From Eurosta solidaginis (lineage: Eukaryota; Arthropoda; Insecta; Diptera; Tephritidae): a DNA stretch of 64,000 nt. Under the pieces are notes generated by a model. The model was not told where the DNA came from. It searched no databases and worked only from the letters and a program-made list of their open reading frames with translations. Below are positions 63,210 through 64,000 of the stretch, one piece after another (the first letter of the stretch is position 1; each line of letters starts with the position of its first letter). The stretch covers positions 177,914,645-177,978,644 of the forward strand of contig NC_090319.1 in the NCBI RefSeq assembly GCF_040869045.1. The letters are read 5' to 3'. A program made the translations under genes and the position numbers.

Positions 63210-64000
63210 ATTGTGGAATAAATATAAAGATTACATGACTGAAGATATTTTAATTTGGATGCGTTGTAGAGCAATGGATCCTGATTTGCTGATTACATTG
63301 GAAATGTACAATGAAACTTTGATAATAATTGAAGATATGTGTCTTGCGATTGCCAATAAAGCATTGGGGCATTTAGCTTTGATTTCACCAAATCGTCCAA
63401 CGCTTGATTTACTAAATCGACAGTTTCAGCGTGAACAACAATTCGATTGTGACGATTTAAGTACATTTTTTCAATCCAACATCACCAAATTGAACAATCA
63501 ACAAAAGGATATATATGACAAAATTTTGCAAGCTGTTTCTGATAACACTGGTGGGTTATATTTTTCGGATGCACCTAGCTGCACCGGAAAAACATTTGTG
63601 ATTTCATTGATTTTAGCAACTATTCGATCGCAACAGAAAATTGTTTGGCACTCGCTTCTTCTGGAATTGCTGCAACTTAATTGGATGGAGGACAGCTCAT
63701 TCAGCTTTAAAATTGTCATTGAATATACAGCTGGTTGAAACTCCAACCTGTAACATATCCAAAAATTCAGCGATGGCAAAAGTTTTGCAACAAGCAGCGG
63801 TCATTATGTGGGATGAGTGTACAATGGCAAACAAAAAATCATGGAGGCATTAAATCGAACGATGCAAGATTTACGTGGAAACCGACGGCTTTCTGGTGGT
63901 GCTTTAATTTTATTGTCAGGTGACTTTCGACAAACATTGCCCGTTATTCCACGACCAACACCGGCAGATGAGATCAATGCATGTTTGAAGTCTTCCCTTT
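63142..64000 (+). pseudogene. Helitron helicase (PIF1-like), N-terminal part
   Basis: LNNQQKDIYDKILQAVSDNT and YFSDAPSCTGKTFVISLILA are motifs 0 and I; the Walker A loop reads APSCTGKT instead of the usual APGGTGKT. A frameshift near 63655 leads to GWRTAHSALKLSLNIQ and VIMWDECTMANKKS (Walker B), another near 63835 to ALILLSGDFRQTLPVIPRPT (motif III). The helicase continues past the window end. Confidence 0.83.

Larger units (their letters stand above)
59005..64000 (+). mobile_element. Helitron with Rep-helicase gene, 3' end outside the window
   Basis: The start is set at TCTATATACATATAAAAATA (59005), which has the 5'-TC start and AT-rich leader of insect Helitrons and follows an A, as expected for insertion between A and T. 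The coding region (60494 onward) carries a Rep and a PIF1-type helicase. The 3' hairpin and CTRR end are not in the window. About 1.5 kb of leader (59005-60493) includes small frames (59417-59674, 59870-60121) with no recognisable domains. Confidence 0.82.

Overview
This is eukaryotic, AT-rich DNA that looks like an insect, most likely a higher dipteran. A tephritid-like fly is my best guess, from the style of the elements; that is inference. Short GT..AG introns, LTR retrotransposons with 4-bp target duplications, EN-RT LINEs, Transib, hAT and Helitron remnants make up almost all of it. I find no intact ordinary host gene. Nearly every reading frame belongs to a mobile element, usually a damaged one.

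The main result is an ordered nest. A gene of a family I recognise but cannot name functionally (5031-6412 and 42703-43319, + strand) is split by one 36,290-bp insertion, 6413-42702. That insertion is a minus-strand Ty3/gypsy-like element (element G) flanked by a perfect 4-bp duplication TCTT; removing G plus one TCTT rejoins the gene in frame. The 3' LTR of G has itself been split in three (6413-6934, 26056-26450, 35410-35686). The pieces sum to about 1194 bp against 1188 bp for the intact 5' LTR (41515-42702). The two gaps hold LINE-2/LINE-1 (6935-26055) and LINE-3 (26451-35409). LINE-1 is split by a Transib DNA transposon (12059-15827) and by LTR element B (16098-23787, duplication GTAT); B carries a MITE in its 5' LTR and Transib carries a Tc1-like miniature. 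LINE-3 is split by LTR element A2 (28654-33815, duplication ATAT), whose 3' LTR is split by a 1499-bp terminal-inverted-repeat element with an exact 8-bp duplication.

Left of the split gene lie a window-edge copy of the SAP-Gag LTR element (A1, 1-2678) with an apparent -1 frameshift signal, then about 2.3 kb of repeat-rich non-coding DNA. Right of it lie a LOA-like LINE (about 43425-49810) split by a jockey/CR1-type LINE (44727-47830), then a degenerate hAT element (about 49963-54706) that received an internally deleted Copia element (49982-52797, duplication ATTAC) and a 129-bp MITE.

Next comes an array of seven near-identical units of about 460-480 bp (54842-58165), five in one orientation and two inverted across a palindromic junction. 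Each unit has a tRNA-like A-box/B-box segment. The array sits in a homopolymer tract of an older repeat whose empty copy lies at 4487-4760. The window ends in a Helitron (from about 59005) with a broken Rep-helicase gene.

Of most biological interest are: the Transib, whose left end has an exact RSS heptamer CACAGTG and an exact nonamer ACAAAAACC, beside a transposase broken by few lesions; the A1 gag-pol junction G-TTA-AAC-TAA; an extra non-env ORF between pol and LTR in element G; and the inverted tRNA-like array. All family names come from motif recognition by eye; no searches were run.
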